Positions 61,639 through 64,000 of a stretch of 64,000 bases of DNA are shown piece after piece; position 1 is the stretch's first letter, and every line of letters begins with the position of its first letter. Location: positions 391,133 to 455,132 of the forward strand of contig JBAYYV010000001.1 of assembly GCA_041672845.1 (NCBI GenBank). Reading direction: 5' to 3'. This DNA is from JBAYDV01 sp041672845. GTDB lineage: Bacteria > Bacteroidota > Bacteroidia > Bacteroidales > UBA932. The position numbers and the translations under genes were made by a program. The notes under the pieces are model-generated. The model was not told the origin of the DNA. It saw nothing but the letters and a program-made list of their open reading frames with translations, and searched no databases.

Positions 61639-63881
61639 AATTTATTTGTTATTTCTGCCCTAGTGACAGAAGTTACACCTGTTATTTTTCTTAAATGTTT
61701 TATTAAATCATCTAAGTCATTTGTATTATGAACATAACAATCTAAATAACCTTCAAAAATTTCATCGGATGATTCAAAAACTACCTTTTTCATATTAATA
61801 TTTAGAGTAGTGGTCATAACTCTAGTAATATTATGTAAAATACCTAATTTATCTACACCGCTTAATTTGATTCTAGCAGGGAAGGACTGCATAGTATGTT
61901 TAGCCCATTTAGCATTAATAATTCTTTCACCTTGGATAGAAGCTAATTCATTAGCTACCGAGCAAGTTTTTTTGTGAATAATTACCTCACCATTATCAGA
62001 TACGAAAGCGACAATTTTATCACCTGGAATAGGATAGCAGCAGTCAGCTATTCTATATGATAAAGTATGATTTTCGGGATTTTCTTTAAGTAAATAATCC
62101 TTATTGGGTTGAATAGGATTTATAGTATTTTCATTATTGGAATTTTTACTTCTAGCTATGTTCATGGGATTTAAGAACTGAAGAGTCCAAAACATAGAAT
62201 TATGTTTTTCTTTTTTTAATATCTTAACTACATTTTCCAAATTGAGCATTCTAACTGATATTTTATCATAAAGTTCGTTTTCTTTATGAACCTGATATCC
62301 ATTAAGTAATTTCTTTGTAATTTTATCGGTAAGTTTAAGATTATATTTCTTTAACTCATTTTCAAGCATTTCTTTACCCAAAGCGGCATCTGTAGATTGT
62401 CTATTTTCTTTAATTGCACTATATACATAATTCTTAGCTCTAGAAGTAGTTAAGAATTTTAGCCATTCAGCTTTAGGTTTTTGAGTTTTAGCTGTTATAA
62501 TTTCTATTTGATCACCATTGCGAAGAACTGTAGAAAGAGGGACAAGTTTAAGATTTACTTTAGCTGCGATCGCGTTATTTCCTATTTCAGAATGAATAGA
62601 ATAAGCAAAATCTAATACTGTAGAACCTTTGGGCATAAGCTTAGATTCTCCTTTATGAGTAAATACATAAATATTTGCACTAATTACATCATTGTGAAAA
62701 TTATCTAAAAAATCTATAGCATCTATATCAGGATTAGCCAAAGTCTCTTTTACTTTATCCAACCATATATCTAACTGATTTTCTTTAAGATTAGGATTTT
62801 TCCTTTTATAATTCCAGTGAGCAGCTATTCCTTTTTCAGCGATATCATTCATTCTATCAGTACGAATTTGTACTTCTATCCAATTACCTTTTTTGCTCAT
62901 AACTGTACAGTGTAGAGCCTCATAACCATTAGGTTTTGGATTAGAAATCCAATCACGAAGACGTTCAATCTTAGCTGTATACATAGAAGAAATCTTGACA
63001 TATAATTGATAACATTCAGCTCTTTCATCTTTATCTGGAGTGAAAATTATTCTTACAGCGAATATATCATATATTTCGTCGAATGGAATATTCTTTTTAT
63101 GCATTTTTTGCCAAATAGAATAAGGGGATTTAGTCCTTCTAAAAATCTTGAATTTGATACCAGAATTATTTAAATAATCTGCTATAGGTTTCATGAATTC
63201 ATCGATATCTGCTTCCTTATCTATTATTAATGCATCTAAATTATTTTGAATTTCATTGTACGCCTCAGGTTCCCTATTTTTCAACCAAATATTCTCCATT
63301 TCAGATTTGATATTATAAAGACCTAATCTGTGAGCCAGGGGAATAAAGATAAACATAGTTTCAGACAGAATTTTATCCCTTTTATATTCAGGCATATATT
63401 CTATGGTCCTAATATTATGAAGCCTGTCGGCCAATTTAATAAGGACCACCCTTACATCATCATTCAAAGTAAGGATGATTCTCTTAAAATTTTCAGCTTG
63501 TAAAGAAGATTCGTGAGTATTCATGGCAGCCTTAATCTTAGTAAGACCATCTACCAAAGAAGATATTTTAGGACCAAAAAGTCTTTCGACATCTTCAATA
63601 GTATATTCAGTATCTTCCACGACATCATGAAGTAAAGCAGACACAATAGATTTATATCCTAATCCTATATCATTTATAACTATTTTAGCTACAGCTATAG
63701 GATGAAGAATATAAGGTTCACCAGAACGTCGTCTAACATTATAATGTGCCTTATTTGCGAATTCAAAAGCTTTTAATACTATCTCATATTCTTTTTGAGT
63801 AGCACAACGCCTTAGACTTGCTAATCGAAGTCCTTCAAATTCTTTATCTATTAATTCTAAATCTGCTTTATTGAAATTCAT
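61635..63881 (-). CDS. rel: RelA/SpoT bifunctional (p)ppGpp synthetase/hydrolase
   Basis: A 748-residue Rel protein. The N-terminal HD hydrolase site is complete: His46, His60 and HDVVED at 85-90. The synthetase follows, with RTKSPYSIWQKM, YDIFAVRIIF, GYEALHCTV and IEVQIRT. A TGS domain lies near 400-465 (ANIYVFTHKGESK) and an ACT domain at the end (about 670-748). It controls the stringent response, making and breaking (p)ppGpp on amino-acid shortage. The ends overlap the lipoprotein gene by four bases. As an amino-acid fermenter, this cell would depend strongly on the signal. Confidence 0.95.
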   Translation of the reverse strand: MNFNKADLELIDKEFEGLRLASLRRCATQKEYEIVLKAFEFANKAHYNVRRRSGEPYILHPIAVAKIVINDIGLGYKSIVSALLHDVVEDTEYTIEDVERLFGPKISSLVDGLTKIKAAMNTHESSLQAENFKRIILTLNDDVRVVLIKLADRLHNIRTIEYMPEYKRDKILSETMFIFIPLAHRLGLYNIKSEMENIWLKNREPEAYNEIQNNLDALIIDKEADIDEFMKPIADYLNNSGIKFKIFRRTKSPYSIWQKMHKKNIPFDEIYDIFAVRIIFTPDKDERAECYQLYVKISSMYTAKIERLRDWISNPKPNGYEALHCTVMSKKGNWIEVQIRTDRMNDIAEKGIAAHWNYKRKNPNLKENQLDIWLDKVKETLANPDIDAIDFLDNFHNDVISANIYVFTHKGESKLMPKGSTVLDFAYSIHSEIGNNAIAAKVNLKLVPLSTVLRNGDQIEIITAKTQKPKAEWLKFLTTSRAKNYVYSAIKENRQSTDAALGKEMLENELKKYNLKLTDKITKKLLNGYQVHKENELYDKISVRMLNLENVVKILKKEKHNSMFWTLQFLNPMNIARSKNSNNENTINPIQPNKDYLLKENPENHTLSYRIADCCYPIPGDKIVAFVSDNGEVIIHKKTCSVANELASIQGERIINAKWAKHTMQSFPARIKLSGVDKLGILHNITRVMTTTLNINMKKVVFESSDEIFEGYLDCYVHNTNDLDDLIKHLRKITGVTSVTRAEITNKL

Positions 63882-63898
63882 ATATGTCTTTACGACTA

Positions 63899-64000
63899 TT
63901 AGTATCTAATATCTCTTGAACCGTCTCTAACTGTTTGTAATTTCATGGCAAGATCTGTTTTTCTAGGACCTTGAGGAAATTTAGCTAACTCTTTTTCGAT
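63899..64000 (-). CDS. C-terminal end of an unidentified protein
   Basis: The last 33 codons of a gene entering from the right edge, ending TAA at 63899. The visible tail contains KELAKFPQGPRKTDLAMK and ends RDIRY. I do not recognise the family from this piece. It stops 17 bases before the rel start and probably shares its transcript. Confidence 0.5.
   Translation of the reverse strand: MEKELAKFPQGPRKTDLAMKLQTVRDGSRDIRY

Noticed and set aside
1..64000. CRISPR array, prophage, insertion sequence, integron or tRNA-linked island
   Set aside because: No regularly spaced repeats, transposase, integrase, phage genes or tRNA sequences were found; the region looks like core chromosome apart from the accessory lysine and sulfur operons.

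Overview
The window looks like a chromosome segment of an AT-rich member of the Bacteroidota, probably an anaerobic, amino-acid-fermenting relative of the Porphyromonas/Odoribacter group. Four things point there. Several upstream regions carry the Bacteroidota sigma-factor promoter (TTTG or TTG, 19-20 bases, then TAnnTTTG). Clear Shine-Dalgarno sequences are scarce. Typical phylum proteins are present: a DUF2807 protein, an Ig-like lipoprotein, an IspG with an extra middle segment, an NHRDIxLD acyltransferase and a fused ADP-forming acyl-CoA synthetase. The metabolism is built on peptides and amino acids. TAA, TAG and TGA all act as stops, so the code is standard. I saw no rRNA, tRNA, insertion sequence, phage gene or CRISPR array. 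Only one gene-free stretch exceeds 300 bases (30425-30955).

Layout. 1-4421 (minus): a fused ADP-forming acyl-CoA synthetase, a 48-residue membrane peptide and a 2-oxoacid:ferredoxin oxidoreductase (korDABC, korC cut by the window edge). Together these would turn 2-oxoacids into acids, reduced ferredoxin and ATP. 4653-9329 (plus): a methylthioadenosine salvage set (deaminase, nucleoside phosphorylase, MtnA), a HAD phosphatase and a WalJ-type hydrolase. 9416-16223: an aminotransferase, an exported thioredoxin, a C69 dipeptidase, PEP carboxykinase and RecQ. 16302-19715 (minus): Maf, KdsC, a DUF2520 protein and an unassigned protein resembling sugar isomerases. 19817-27675 (plus): ValS, a thioesterase, an ABC-F ATPase, RlmB, a DUF2807 protein and an M19 dipeptidase. 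27676-30424 (minus): CinA, PyrD and an XRE regulator.

30956-35054 (plus): QueA, an M28 membrane peptidase and a PlsC-like acyltransferase. 35179-49357 (plus): one 15-gene lysine fermentation operon, atoD-kal-kce-kdd-kamA-kamB-kamC-kamD-kamE-atoA-crt-hbd-bcd-etfB-etfA, ended by a strong hairpin. It encodes the route lysine -> beta-lysine -> 3,5-diaminohexanoate -> 3-keto-5-aminohexanoate -> acetoacetate + 3-aminobutyryl-CoA -> crotonyl-CoA -> butyryl-CoA -> butyrate. The acetoacetyl-CoA thiolase is not in the window. 49463-52305 (minus): a compact operon of a cysteate-synthase-like enzyme, an ArsR regulator, a rhodanese and a TauE/SafE exporter, which suggests sulfite or sulfonate handling. 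52444-57765 (minus): a Na+/Ca2+ exchanger and CarAB. 57831-64000 (minus): IspG, an outer-membrane barrel, an Ig-like lipoprotein, RelA/SpoT and the tail of one more gene, mostly with overlapping ends.

Strongest leads: the repeated TTACAnnTGTAA sites around the XRE gene, the KamB/KamC NTPase pair inside the lysine operon, the cysteate synthase/ArsR/rhodanese/TSUP operon, the 48-residue membrane peptide, the MTA route that stops after MtnA, and a GC-rich patch at the start of kamE.
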